Below, in pieces: positions 26,514 to 35,408 of a stretch of 60,126 nucleotides of DNA (its first letter is position 1; each line of letters opens with the position of its first letter). The notes beneath the pieces are model-generated. The model did no database searches and was not told the origin of the DNA. It saw only the letters and a list, made by a program, of their open reading frames with translations. A program made the translations under genes and the position numbers. Origin of the DNA: JAAERC01 sp965602655 (GTDB lineage: Bacteria > Zixibacteria > MSB-5A5 > GN15 > PGXB01); the NCBI GenBank assembly GCA_965602655.1, contig CBFCZE010000001.1, positions 1 to 60,126 on the forward strand, given 5' to 3'.

Positions 26514-28718
26514 GTGAAACCGGGAAAAATTTTAAAGAAGCTGGTAAAAGTTTTTAAAAGCAGCTCCGGGGACGGTAAAAAAGGCGGCTCGGCTTTTGAC
26601 TGGCCATCGGGAACCAAAATAGCCATTTACGGTCATGCCAATGCCGGTAAGACGGTCTATTTTACCGTTCTCAACGAAGAGTGCAAAATCGGCAAGGATT
26701 TACAGCTATCGATTACCGATACGGCCACCGCCAGCGATATTTTATCAAATTATCGTGCTATCTGGGGTGTCGGTAGCGAGACCGGTTCCGGGACAGTCGT
26801 CGATTTGCGCGGTGAAAAAAAGTTCCCCGATTCCACCCCCGACGGAAAACTTTTTCTGTTTAATGCCATTGTTGATCGGAGCAGTAAATATTCGGTTTGT
26901 ACTTATGATTATGGCGGCAAAGCAATCTCTCTCAACAGCAGCGGCGAGCTAGCCGAAAAGGTAGCTGATTTTACCCTTGGAAGTGACGGTGTCCTGTTTT
27001 TCTTTGATCCCAAGGTGCTGGGGGCGGAAATGCAAACCCACGCCCATGTCGCTTCGTTTGTAAGCCTTTTGGAAAAACTGGCGCCGTTGGATAAGAAACT
27101 TCCGATACCGGTCGCACTGGTAATTACCAAAGCTGATATTTTACCCGGCTTTTCCGGCGAGGATAAATCGGTTTTGGTCAGCCCGGAGGATGAAAATATC
27201 CTGTCCGAAGATTTTGACTTTTTCCTTGAAAAAATACTCAACTCAAATAAAATTGCCTCTAATTCTGCCTGGTCTGGATCGGTCAGGAATGTACTTGTCA
27301 AGTTGCGCGAATTTTTGAAAGTCATTGTCGGTCGGACCTTGAATTTCCAGATATTTTTCGTTTCATCGACCGGACAGCAGCCGGAAAAAATCGGCACCGA
27401 TGTTGGACGTTCATTATACGCTCCACCCACAAAAATTAAACCGATCGGTGTTAAAGAACCGTTTTACTGGCTTCTAAATTCAATCGTTCAAAATAAACGT
27501 ATCGCCGGTTTTAAAAAACTGGCCAGATTTGTAGCTTATGTAAGTCTTTTATGGGTAGTTCTCTTTTCCGTACCTTATCTTTATCATGATAAATTCCTTC
27601 TGGAGCGTGCCATAAAAGCGGAAATGGATGTTCTTAAGGCATATTCGGGTAATATTTATAACACATCATTGAAGGAACGGAACAATGTTATAAATGCGTA
27701 CCGTAAGTACGACAACACCTGGATTACGCGCAATCTTTTTCCCCGATTTAGAAATCCGATTGCACGTATCAGGAGCCGTTATGAGAATTTCAATCTGGGC
27801 GAAGCCTTGGAGCGGTTGGATGAAACATTCCTGACTTTCAACGTTATCGTCAAGGACAAAAAACTCTGGCCGAAATTGAATCCCAGCGATACAACTCTTA
27901 TCGAGACAGAAAATCACAAAAAGCTGGTGGAAAATCTGGACAATTTCCATCAGGGTGATGAATCGACATCGCTGTACAAACGCAGCGGTCGGGCACTGAC
28001 ATATTGGAATCTTTTTACCCAGGCGATTCTGGCGCCAACCGATACGACTATCTGGGAGACAATCCGCCAACAGGTGGAGCAGGATAATAATCTTTACGCC
28101 TCCGATATGAGCAAAGCCGAAAAAGACCTGGGTTCATCATTAACTGCTCAGAGGGCAGAAAAAATTAAAACAGTGGTCGCCAAAGAAGTTGCCCAGAAAG
28201 CTGGTGTTGAATTTGACGATGTCATTGACAATGTTAACAATAACATGGATCCCGATTATCGATTTGGAAAAGCAATCCGGGATCTTCGCAAAGTTCGCGG
28301 CAAACTTGACCCGGCAAACACAAAAGCGATATCCTCAATTGATAAATATATCAGCGAAGTCAAAAAATGGGAAAAACGGCAAAGCTTTACCTGTAAAATA
28401 GGCGCGATTCCCGATCAGGGACATCTGCACATAGAAGTAACCGGCAAAGGACAGGACCCGTCGTGGTCGGAATTCTCTCAAATATTCGAAGGTGACGAAT
28501 TCAGCTTCAAGTGGAAACTTGGCGATGAGATACATATTGCTTATGATACTCCAGATATTGCCGAAACCTGGGGCAAGGATGCCAGCGACAAGAAAACCTT
28601 GCGAGGTAATGTGGCGGTTTTTGAAATGGATGGAGAAATAAATTTCAGTAATGTCGGTAAGACGGTTAGTATCAGCTTTACACCGGGCCTGATTGATCGT
28701 ATGCCGACTTTGGAGTAA
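26514..28718 (+). CDS. TssM-like membrane GTPase of reduced size
   Basis: 734 residues from a GTG start; typical TssM has 1100-1200. The N-terminal half is a GTPase/P-loop domain: GHANAGKT at 40-47, DYGG (DxxG) at 132-135, TKAD at 205-208. A single strong membrane helix follows at about 337-357 (ARFVAYVSLLWVVLFSVPYLYH), then a helical region (360-640) and a beta-rich C-terminus (about 645-734: FTCKIGAIPDQGHLHIEV...VSISFTPGL). TssM normally has three membrane helices and a long periplasmic part that reaches the lipoprotein TssJ; here the cytoplasmic loop with the NTPase comes first and there is only one helix. Gene position after tssK and the TssL-like gene supports the assignment. No TssJ gene accompanies it. 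Confidence 0.72.
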   Translation: MKPGKILKKLVKVFKSSSGDGKKGGSAFDWPSGTKIAIYGHANAGKTVYFTVLNEECKIGKDLQLSITDTATASDILSNYRAIWGVGSETGSGTVVDLRGEKKFPDSTPDGKLFLFNAIVDRSSKYSVCTYDYGGKAISLNSSGELAEKVADFTLGSDGVLFFFDPKVLGAEMQTHAHVASFVSLLEKLAPLDKKLPIPVALVITKADILPGFSGEDKSVLVSPEDENILSEDFDFFLEKILNSNKIASNSAWSGSVRNVLVKLREFLKVIVGRTLNFQIFFVSSTGQQPEKIGTDVGRSLYAPPTKIKPIGVKEPFYWLLNSIVQNKRIAGFKKLARFVAYVSLLWVVLFSVPYLYHDKFLLERAIKAEMDVLKAYSGNIYNTSLKERNNVINAYRKYDNTWITRNLFPRFRNPIARIRSRYENFNLGEALERLDETFLTFNVIVKDKKLWPKLNPSDTTLIETENHKKLVENLDNFHQGDESTSLYKRSGRALTYWNLFTQAILAPTDTTIWETIRQQVEQDNNLYASDMSKAEKDLGSSLTAQRAEKIKTVVAKEVAQKAGVEFDDVIDNVNNNMDPDYRFGKAIRDLRKVRGKLDPANTKAISSIDKYISEVKKWEKRQSFTCKIGAIPDQGHLHIEVTGKGQDPSWSEFSQIFEGDEFSFKWKLGDEIHIAYDTPDIAETWGKDASDKKTLRGNVAVFEMDGEINFSNVGKTVSISFTPGLIDRMPTLE

Positions 28719-28748
28719 CTAAAAGATACTTAAAAAAGGAGTTGGGGG

Positions 28749-29276
28749 ATGAATAAAAGGATTTCAAAAGTTTCGATTGTTTTAATTCTTGTCGTTTTTA
28801 TAGTATCTGTTTTTTCGGTCAATTTTGCTCTGGCCGGGAAAATTATGATTCCCAAAGATACCGAAGTCAAAATCAGATTCGACCCCAATATGGTGATTAA
28901 CTCCAGGACCACATCGGAGGGAATCCCGCTTTTGATAAATCTGGCCGAATCGATTGAAATCGGCGGTGTGACTATTGTCGAAAAGGGTGCCGCCGGAACC
29001 GCCACTGTCGTAACAGCCGAAAAAGCCAAAAAAGCCGGCAAACCGGGGCTTATCAAAATTGAGTTTATCGATCTGGAAACTAAAGGCGATTTCAGCCTGG
29101 CCGAAGGCGAGAAAATTAAATTGACCGGAAGCGCCGAAGGAAAAGGTAAGGGTAAAAAACTCTTATCATTAATACTTGGTTTTGGACTCTTTATCAAGGG
29201 CGGTGAGGGTACAATCCCGACCGACCAGTTTTACACCGCCACCGTCGCCGAGAACATCATCCTCGAGAGCGAATAG
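28749..29276 (+). CDS. Exported protein at the end of the T6SS operon
   Basis: 175 residues. A signal peptide is obvious (basic NKRISK, hydrophobic 8-27, cleavage after FALA). The mature part is beta-rich and Gly/Lys-rich: PKDTEVKIRFDPNMVINS, a GGVTIVEKGAAGTATV segment, an EFIDLETKGDFSLAEGEKI pattern, a Lys/Gly stretch (GKGKGKKLLSL) and one hydrophobic LILGFGLFIKGG. I do not recognise a named family; the pattern resembles periplasmic barrel or lid domains. It lies 30 nt after the TssM-like gene with AAGGAG before the ATG, so it is probably co-expressed with the secretion genes and could contact their periplasmic side, possibly standing in for TssJ. This is inference. Confidence 0.75.
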   Translation: MNKRISKVSIVLILVVFIVSVFSVNFALAGKIMIPKDTEVKIRFDPNMVINSRTTSEGIPLLINLAESIEIGGVTIVEKGAAGTATVVTAEKAKKAGKPGLIKIEFIDLETKGDFSLAEGEKIKLTGSAEGKGKGKKLLSLILGFGLFIKGGEGTIPTDQFYTATVAENIILESE

Positions 29277-29437
29277 AAGAACAGTATAGCCGTCAATTAT
29301 AACTTTGCACTATATAATTGAGTTTCAAAAGTATATTTTCTATTAATGTAATTATCTTTCCCCTGTCACATCTATTATATCGGTCTGTCCAAATAACCGG
29401 GAAAAGAAAGTAATAAATAATTTGGAAAGGATAAAAA

Positions 29438-29917
29438 ATGAAAAAGTTTCTTATTTTAGTCGCGGTGTTAATTTTTGCAGGAGGATGCACCAACATGTGT
29501 AATAAAGCTGATAAGACTGATAGTACGGTTCTATTAGAGGCTGATAGGGCTTTCTCGAAAATGTCCGCCGAGAAAGGGCTATATGAAGCGTTTGACTTCT
29601 ATATGGATGATAATGCCACTATGTATCGTGAGGGACAGAATCCGTTTATCGGTCGCGAAGCAATCCGGCCCATACTCTCAACAAATCCCAATGCCTCATT
29701 GACCTGGGAGCCGACCTCGGCCGAAATTGCCGAATCAGGGGAGTTGGGATATACTCTTGGTAGCTGGGAATATGCCGTTGAAGATTCGTCGGGTAATGTG
29801 AGTAAAAGTTTTGGCTATTATGTTTCCATCTGGAAAAAGAATATAAGCGGTGACTGGAAATGGGTATTCGATAGCGGAATCTCGGGTCCAACCGAGGAGA
29901 AAAAGATCGACGGATAA
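29438..29917 (+). CDS. NTF2-like (DUF4440/SnoaL-type) lipoprotein
   Basis: 159 residues. The N-terminal signal ends in FAGGC, a good lipobox with Cys18. The mature domain is NTF2-like: LLEADRAFSKMSAEKGLYEAFDFYMDD (first helix and hinge), the strand pattern ATMYREGQNPFIGREAIRPIL, a central TWEPTSAEIAESGELGYTLGSWEY and KSFGYYVSIWKKNISGDWKWVFDSGIS. Such domains are small binding or enzyme folds; no catalytic residues can be named here. A GGAAAGGA site precedes the ATG. It is separated from the T6SS operon by 160 nt and probably independently expressed. Confidence 0.85.
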   Translation: MKKFLILVAVLIFAGGCTNMCNKADKTDSTVLLEADRAFSKMSAEKGLYEAFDFYMDDNATMYREGQNPFIGREAIRPILSTNPNASLTWEPTSAEIAESGELGYTLGSWEYAVEDSSGNVSKSFGYYVSIWKKNISGDWKWVFDSGISGPTEEKKIDG

Positions 29918-30178
29918 TATATTAAAAATTCCCTCAGCTTGATCTATGGGTAGCGGTTGCCAAAACTGCGGCCCAATCTTATTTCTGTCAATTTTCTGCT
30001 AATTTTCTGAACAGTGAACAAAACAGGTACAGCCTTTTTGCTTAATAATTGCCTTTTGAAATACTGGAACTTGCCGTAATCAATTGCTATTAAAGAAGAT
30101 CCAATTTTCGCCTCAATTTGGTCCCGGATTTGTTATTAATCCCTCCGCTGTATAGAAAAATTAGAAAGGGAGTTTACT

Positions 30179-31336
30179 ATGATACGTTTTATTATGTATC
30201 AGACGAAAACCAAACGTTTTTCATCGGTAATACTTTTGCTGTCCGTAACATTTCTTGCTTTACCGTTTATTATTGGCGGAAATGCTTACGCCCAGAATGT
30301 TACCTCAACAACGGTAACATTAAACTGGACGGCGCCGGGTGATAACGACAACAGCGGAACCGCCACCGAATATGATATTCGTTATTCGCTGTTTCTTATT
30401 ACCGAAAGTAACTGGACCTCGGCGACACAGGCAACCGGTGAACCGACTCCACAGTCGGCTGGATCATCCGAAACCTTCACCGTCGAAAATCTTGAACCGA
30501 ATACCACCTATTATTTTGCCGTCAAATCGGCCGATGAGGTTCCCAACTGGTCGGATATTTCAAATGTTATCTCACGGGCAACACTTGAGGAAACCACGCC
30601 GCCGTCAGCCATTGCCAATCTGACCCTGAATAACGCCACCTTGAGCAGTATCACTTTGCACTGGACGGCGCCCGGTGATGATGGTACATCAGGGAAGGCA
30701 TCGGAATATGATATAAGATATTCAACGTCGCCAATAGATGCCGGCAACTGGGATGGAGCAACTCAGGTGGCCGATGAGACCGCTCCGAAACAGGCCGGAT
30801 TTGCCGAATCGTTTATCGTTGACGGTTTATCATCCGGGACAACCTATTACTTTGCCATTAAAACCGCCGATGATGTTCCCAACTGGTCGGATATTTCAAA
30901 TGTTCCCAGCCTGGCCACCGAGACCGAGCAAACCCCGCCATCAGCAATTGCCGGCCTGACAGTTGATAATATCACCGGTAATAGTGTCAGGCTTAACTGG
31001 GTCGCTCCCGGTGACGACGGCAACAGCGGTACCGCGGCGCAGTACGATATCCGCTACTCGACCTCACCAATAAGCAACGAAACCGATTGGAGCAACGCCA
31101 CTCAGGTATCCGATGAACCGGTTCCGCTTGTGGCCGGTACGCCTCAGAATTTTACGGTTACAGGTCTTGATGTAGAAACAACTTACTACTTCGCCATTAA
31201 GACCGCCGATGATATCCCCAACTGGTCGGGCATCTCCAATGTGGTCAATACGGCCACTATTGATGATGTTCCGCCGGCGGCCGTAAATGATCTGGCGGCA
31301 GTGATTGAATTACTCTTTATGAGCGATCTGGTCTAA
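30179..31336 (+). CDS. Secreted fibronectin type III repeat protein, truncated in the fourth repeat
   Basis: 385 residues. After a signal peptide (hydrophobic 17-37, cleavage near AYAQN) there are three complete fibronectin III domains with a regular period of 112 residues (336 bp). Each has LNWTAPGDDG-like and EYDIRYS motifs, TYYFAIKTADD and PNWSDISNV. A fourth begins at PPAAVNDLAA and stops after a few residues (IELLFMSDLV, stop), so the C-terminus looks cut, perhaps by an old deletion or frameshift. The repeats are also similar at the DNA level, making them recombination-prone. Homologous sequences often carry sorting or adhesion parts after the FN3 array; none is seen here. A strong terminator follows. 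Confidence 0.85.
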   Translation: MIRFIMYQTKTKRFSSVILLLSVTFLALPFIIGGNAYAQNVTSTTVTLNWTAPGDNDNSGTATEYDIRYSLFLITESNWTSATQATGEPTPQSAGSSETFTVENLEPNTTYYFAVKSADEVPNWSDISNVISRATLEETTPPSAIANLTLNNATLSSITLHWTAPGDDGTSGKASEYDIRYSTSPIDAGNWDGATQVADETAPKQAGFAESFIVDGLSSGTTYYFAIKTADDVPNWSDISNVPSLATETEQTPPSAIAGLTVDNITGNSVRLNWVAPGDDGNSGTAAQYDIRYSTSPISNETDWSNATQVSDEPVPLVAGTPQNFTVTGLDVETTYYFAIKTADDIPNWSGISNVVNTATIDDVPPAAVNDLAAVIELLFMSDLV

Positions 31337-31381
31337 CAAAAAGTTATGAAATAACCCTTTTCTTTCTGATCTCTCTCCGTA

Positions 31382-31415
31382 ACAGCCCGTCAAATCCCCC
31401 GGCGGGCTGTTTTTA
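31382..31415 (+). terminator. Intrinsic terminator after FN3 gene
   Basis: Stem ACAGCCCG / CGGGCTGT with a 13-nt loop, then a TTTTTAT tail on the plus strand. It ends the fibronectin gene; the reverse strand has no matching T-run, so it serves the plus strand only. Confidence 0.85.
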
Positions 31416-31432
31416 TAGATTTTCAAAAATAA

Positions 31433-32683
31433 CTAAAATAGCGTTGTCGTTCGCGGTTTTTCCTCTGCCCTGAAAAGCCGATTGATTGTATCGATATATT
31501 TTGTGTCCGAGATATCGGCCAAATTATAGTCATAAAGTCTCTTAAATTCTATAGAACCGATAATCATCGATGAAAACTCGGCCACGTTTAAGGTAATATT
31601 AACCTCTGAATCATCCTTTTTTTTCAAAAGTGCTCTGCCCTTATTGAAATGCACGATAAAGCTTTTATTGTTCGATTTCAGGAAATTGTCATTAATATTA
31701 ATTTTTAACCGGCAGGTTTGATTTCCGAAATTATGATTTTTTAATGCGTTAAAAAGTTTCGGAGTATTTATTACCCGATACATAATACCGACTCCCTGGG
31801 TGTTAGTCTCCTGTGATAGAATACCGATTACATGTTCAGTATGATTTCGGGGATCAAACGGAATAAAATGAAAATCATTGTCCTGAGTCGAGTAATTAAT
31901 AAGTTTTACCTGATCGGCCTGTGTCTTCAGAAAAGTTAGTAAAGCCAGAAAAGCCTTACGAGTTTCGTAGAATATCTGATAAATGGTCATTGTATAATTG
32001 AGAAAATTATTTGTATCACCGGTATTGAATGTAAAGATAACATACCCCAAAAGTTTGCCGTTTTTTATGTATCCGGCAATTTTTGTTTCTCCTGAGAACG
32101 CCAGTCTCTTCTCATACTTACCCTTTTGGAACATGCCGTGCGTTTTTCCGGCAATCCGGTTATAGCATTTGAAATATTTGGGCCAGTCCTTTTTTGTTAA
32201 AAAGCGGACATTTTTCTTATCGCCGCCCGAAGGTAAATCGCCCGGCTTGATTGAGTATAAATTATTTTTGGTGTCATAACCGAACCCCATTTTACGATAA
32301 AAATCAGGGCGAAACGGGTACAGCGCGATTATTGGGGCATCTTTTTTGTGATAAAAATCAAGGAAAAATTCCATTATCTCTTTGGCAATTTTTTCTTTTT
32401 TATACATCAGGTCAACGGCCAGCATGCCGCCGCCGCCGCACATAACTTTGGTAGAAAAAAGTGTCATGGTAAAATCAAAAAATCTTATTCCTCCCAGAAT
32501 TTTACGATCTCTATAATATCCATAGTAGCTGACAATGGAATCATCCTTGCCGATATTAATTGTTCTTTTCAGGTAATTTTCTTTGTCTTTTTTGGTTTTG
32601 ATTCCCATTCCGGGATAGGCATTGACCACAATTTCAACAAAATCACGAAAATCCTTTAATGGTAATTTCTTAATCTGACCCAC
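31433..32683 (-). CDS. Eis-like GNAT acetyltransferase with sterol-carrier-type C-terminus
   Basis: 416 residues using GTG 32683, six bases from AGAGGA; an in-frame GTG at 32689 lies too close to it. Architecture is that of the Eis family: an N-terminal GNAT domain (residues about 4-150; GGGGMLAVDLMYKKEKIAKEIMEFFLDFYHKKDAPIIALYPFRPDFYRKMGFG region), a second GNAT-like domain (160-290), and a C-terminal SCP2-like domain (300-400). The length is typical of Eis (about 400). Such enzymes N-acetylate amines, including aminoglycosides in Mycobacterium Eis; the substrate here is unknown. The gene faces the FN3 gene and is followed upstream by a repeat-rich intergenic region. Confidence 0.82.
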   Translation of the reverse strand: MGQIKKLPLKDFRDFVEIVVNAYPGMGIKTKKDKENYLKRTINIGKDDSIVSYYGYYRDRKILGGIRFFDFTMTLFSTKVMCGGGGMLAVDLMYKKEKIAKEIMEFFLDFYHKKDAPIIALYPFRPDFYRKMGFGYDTKNNLYSIKPGDLPSGGDKKNVRFLTKKDWPKYFKCYNRIAGKTHGMFQKGKYEKRLAFSGETKIAGYIKNGKLLGYVIFTFNTGDTNNFLNYTMTIYQIFYETRKAFLALLTFLKTQADQVKLINYSTQDNDFHFIPFDPRNHTEHVIGILSQETNTQGVGIMYRVINTPKLFNALKNHNFGNQTCRLKININDNFLKSNNKSFIVHFNKGRALLKKKDDSEVNITLNVAEFSSMIIGSIEFKRLYDYNLADISDTKYIDTINRLFRAEEKPRTTTLF

Positions 32684-32776
32684 AACCACTCCTCTATTTT
32701 AGCAGACATAATTCTATTTTGTTGAATACGGATAATAATGGAATAAGTTGCTTTGGTCAATCAAGAAACGCATCCA

Positions 32777-32806
32777 GTGTTGTCGGGCCGCCGAACCCGA
32801 CAACAC
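32777..32806. repeat. Intergenic palindrome, copy 1
   Basis: Perfect 11-bp inverted repeat GTGTTGTCGGG / CCCGACAACAC around an 8-nt loop. A related but shorter palindrome lies at 36001-36023, with the common core TGTCGGG...CCCGACA. Confidence 0.85.
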
Positions 32807-32815
32807 AAAAATCAA

Positions 32816-32842
32816 TGTCGAAACCGCAGGGGATTTCGACCT
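32816..32842. repeat. Interspersed hairpin repeat, copy 1
   Basis: A 27-nt unit starting TGTCGAAACCGCAGGGG and ending TTCGACCT, with inner inverted repeat GTCGAAA / TTTCGAC. An almost identical copy (25 of 27 identical) lies at 59989-60015 in the same orientation. Confidence 0.85.
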
Positions 32843-32847
32843 ACCAA

Positions 32848-32900
32848 AAATTCCTTGTAAGCTGTTTTGTTTCATGCTATTCCAACGAATTGGGTTTGTT
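32848..32900 (+). repeat. Interspersed 53-nt repeat, copy 1
   Basis: This stretch starts AAATTCCTTGTAA and contains TCCAACGAA and TGGGTT. It matches the reverse strand of 60041-60093 at 43 of 53 positions, so the two copies are in opposite orientation. Confidence 0.8.
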
Positions 32901-33274
32901 CCGTCATTTTTTGACTTTTACTATCAACCCAGTGGTAAAATTGTAATTTCCTTACTCCCAATCATTAACATATTAATTAAGATGTGTGGAAGGAAATAAG
33001 TGTAATTTGGTGGGGAATTTGTCTGGATATGTTTAATTTAGATTTAGTAGGGCCAGAGTCCCCGACTCCCGCTCTTTATTTGTCATTTTAATTGGCTAAC
33101 AAATAAACATAAAAACCAAAACTAAAGTTGATCACATCAATTCCTGCAAATTGGAAAAAAACTCAATTGTCCCGGAAATTGAGAATATTACTTGACAAAA
33201 AAAAGAAATTAATTAAATTGGACTATAAGTTCGATATCCATACTAATGGTTTGATTTTGCCATAGGAGATGATA

Positions 33275-33931
33275 ATGTTACGAATTAAGAGAAAGCAACG
33301 AGAGCGCGACAATCGAATTAATGACATAATTGATGCTGCCGAGCAGTTGTTTTTTTCTAAGGGGTATGAAAAAACAACAATGGATGATATTGTTAAAAAG
33401 GCCGAATTCAGCAAATCCACTCTATACTCATATTTCGAAAGTAAAGAAGAGATATTCCTTTTGGTCCATATGAAAGGCCTGGAAAAGAGAAGATTAATTA
33501 TCTCAGCAATGAAGAAGGAAAAAACCGGTATTGATAAACTTCGCGTGTTTGGGCAGGAATACTATAAATTTTATAAGAAATATCCAGAATATCTACGACT
33601 CCAACTCAATTGGAGTACTAATGGGATTAATCTCGATAAAATTAATCATTCTACTTTTAAAAGATTTAAGCAACTGAATGAAAGTTGTGTAAGTGAGATA
33701 AGGAAATCATTTCAAATGGAACTGCAGAATTCGAAACATCCTTCCGCAGGAGATATTGATAGGTTGGTAAGTTATTTTCTGCAGACTTTGAGAACTGTGT
33801 TGAATCAATCGCTTTTTCCGGTTGATCCTTTAGGTCGCTTCAATGACCATGAATACTATTTGCGATATTTGGATTTGTTTCTGTTATCGGTGAAGGCAAT
33901 AAGTAGCAACGATCATTTGGAGCATGATTAA
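33275..33931 (+). CDS. TetR family transcriptional regulator
   Basis: 218 residues from ATG 33275; AGGAG at 33264-33268 is six bases upstream, whereas the in-frame ATG at 33269 touches it. The N-terminal helix-turn-helix is typical: INDIIDAAEQLFFSKGYEKTT, then MDDIVKKAEFSKSTLYSYFESKEEIF (about residues 12-60), an almost canonical TetR signature. The C-terminal ligand-binding helices (75-215) are variable; no ligand can be predicted. Its likely target is nearby, for example the divergent Eis-like gene, or itself. No clear operator palindrome was found in the repeat-rich upstream region. Confidence 0.93.
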   Translation: MLRIKRKQRERDNRINDIIDAAEQLFFSKGYEKTTMDDIVKKAEFSKSTLYSYFESKEEIFLLVHMKGLEKRRLIISAMKKEKTGIDKLRVFGQEYYKFYKKYPEYLRLQLNWSTNGINLDKINHSTFKRFKQLNESCVSEIRKSFQMELQNSKHPSAGDIDRLVSYFLQTLRTVLNQSLFPVDPLGRFNDHEYYLRYLDLFLLSVKAISSNDHLEHD

Positions 33932-34046
33932 CGAATTAATGATGATATAAACGGAGATGACTTTTTAGGGTTGAGTTTATTTCAGAGGGAAACTGGTAAG
34001 GTTTTTAAATATTAACATACTGTCTATTATGGCAAGGAGATTTCAA

Positions 34047-34709
34047 ATGTACAACTTCGGCATTAATGCCATCCCACCTATCATCGTCGTAGCGAATGGC
34101 TTTAATCGCCTATTTAAGGCATTGGTTGGTATAATTATTATTCCACTGTTATTGCTGGCAGGATTTACGGAGCTTAAGTCAGATTTTGAAAATATTGGGC
34201 CGGCAGACGCGTCCCATTTTGGCTTTACCTCGCAAACGAAAAAGGTCCTGACTGACCTTAACCGTCAATATAATCAGATTCGTTCGCCGGTTCTTAGTGT
34301 CGGGAGGAGGGCGATGTTACTTTATCCGATGATGCCCGATGAACTATTTTTGACGCATTCGGCAGATTCAGTCCGCGGCAAAACCGGCCGTATTGTTTAC
34401 GATTCGACCATTTATATGTCATCCGGTAAGGTCGATAAACCACCGCAGTTAATCTGGATGATTTATCCCGATCTTTCAAAAGGCGATTTGGGAAATGTAT
34501 CGTCGATACGGATAACCTTAAATATTTTGGTCGATCACACCGGTCAGCCGCTTGATGTAACAATTGCCGATGAAACATTATTGAATCGTAGTGCAAAACA
34601 AATCGTCCTTGAGTCGGCAAGGACCTCGGTTTTTAGACCGGCCAGAAAAGACAATCAATCGGTTAAGTGCTGGGTGCAGGTTCCACTGGAGTTGGAGGTG
34701 GGCGAATAG
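34047..34709 (+). CDS. TonB C-terminal-like periplasmic protein
   Basis: 220 residues from ATG 34047, which has AAGGAGA seven bases upstream; ATG 34029 lies before that site and is unlikely. One N-terminal membrane segment (about 25-42, ALVGIIIIPLLLLAGF) is followed by a periplasmic region. The last 75 residues resemble a TonB C-terminal domain: SIRITLNILVDHTGQPLDVTIA, an AKQIVLESARTSVFRPA segment and VQVPLELEV. There is no proline-rich spacer and no ExbB/ExbD nearby, so energy transduction is doubtful. Such orphan domains are common in diderm bacteria and may bind outer-membrane partners. Confidence 0.75.
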   Translation: MYNFGINAIPPIIVVANGFNRLFKALVGIIIIPLLLLAGFTELKSDFENIGPADASHFGFTSQTKKVLTDLNRQYNQIRSPVLSVGRRAMLLYPMMPDELFLTHSADSVRGKTGRIVYDSTIYMSSGKVDKPPQLIWMIYPDLSKGDLGNVSSIRITLNILVDHTGQPLDVTIADETLLNRSAKQIVLESARTSVFRPARKDNQSVKCWVQVPLELEVGE

Positions 34710-34924
34710 CAATAAGTTAGCCGATTTAATATGTAGTATGCGGCCGAGCCTCACAGCCGCTCTTTCGGGTAATCAGCCTCTAATTACTTTGGAAGTGTAA
34801 ATTATCTTGTGTAAATTTATTTAGTTAAGGAATAGGGTTTACCTCACAATTCATTTTGTTGGAAACACCGACCTGCGAGAATATTTTTACTTGTTCAACA
34901 AATCATTTTTCGTATTTATATCAA

Positions 34925-35386
34925 ATGAGACGTAAAGAATATGAAATCAGTGACCCGAAAATTATCGATGAGATAATATCCCGTTCGACATACTGTCATC
35001 TGGCCCTGTCTGACAAAAATAAACCGTACGTTATCCCGCTTAATTTTGGGCGCAAAGGGAACGCGATTTATTTCCATTCGGCGCATGAGGGGCGCAAAAT
35101 AAATATTATCAAAAAGAACAATAATGTCTGCCTGTTATTCGAGGTTGATCAGGAGATAGTTAATAAGGGCAAAGAGGCATGTAAATGGAGTACCAAGTAT
35201 CGTTCCGTGCTTGGTTTCGGCAAGGCTTTTATTATCGAGGATGATATCGAAAAACGCGAAAGCCTTAAAATCCTGATGAGCCAGTACTATAACGGTGAAA
35301 TTGAGCTGAAAGACAAATCTGTTAATGACTGCCTGATTATCCGAGTCGATATCGACTACTTCACCGGCAAATCATCCGGGTATTAG
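34925..35386 (+). CDS. Pyridoxamine 5'-phosphate oxidase-like flavoprotein
   Basis: 153 residues from ATG 34925; the upstream in-frame start at 34856 would add a non-conserved 23-residue leader. The split-barrel pattern is clear: MRRKEYEISDPKIIDEIISR, CHLALSDKNKPYVIPLNFG, IYFHSAHEGRKINIIKKNNNVCLLFEVD, and YRSVLGFGKAFII. This matches the NimA/PNPOx-related group that binds FMN and reduces small substrates such as nitroimidazoles or protects from oxidants. The catalytic group cannot be stated from sequence alone. The ribosome site is weak. It is probably a single-gene unit. Confidence 0.85.
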   Translation: MRRKEYEISDPKIIDEIISRSTYCHLALSDKNKPYVIPLNFGRKGNAIYFHSAHEGRKINIIKKNNNVCLLFEVDQEIVNKGKEACKWSTKYRSVLGFGKAFIIEDDIEKRESLKILMSQYYNGEIELKDKSVNDCLIIRVDIDYFTGKSSGY

Positions 35387-35408
35387 AGTAAATACCATTA
35401 CCAAAAAC

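Larger units (their letters stand above)
32684..33274. repeat. Repeat-rich intergenic region between Eis-like and TetR genes
   Basis: About 590 bases with no gene. It contains three recognisable repeated modules: a palindrome at 32777-32806, a hairpin at 32816-32842, and a segment at 32848-32900. The last two recur near 60 kb, and the first has a related copy near 36 kb. A TTGACA at 33192-33197 is a candidate -35 for the TetR gene, but no -10 is well spaced. Confidence 0.7.

Noticed and set aside
29294..29321. AT-rich inverted repeat after the T6SS operon as terminator
   Set aside because: Weak stem made of A/T only and no T-run; may be chance.
30118..30342. Open frame overlapping the start of the fibronectin gene
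   Set aside because: Different frame from the repeat protein, whose signal peptide and repeat periodicity are clear.
33198..33230. TATAAG at 33224 as -10 for the TTGACA at 33192
   Set aside because: Spacing of 26 bases is far too long; only the -35-like box was noted.
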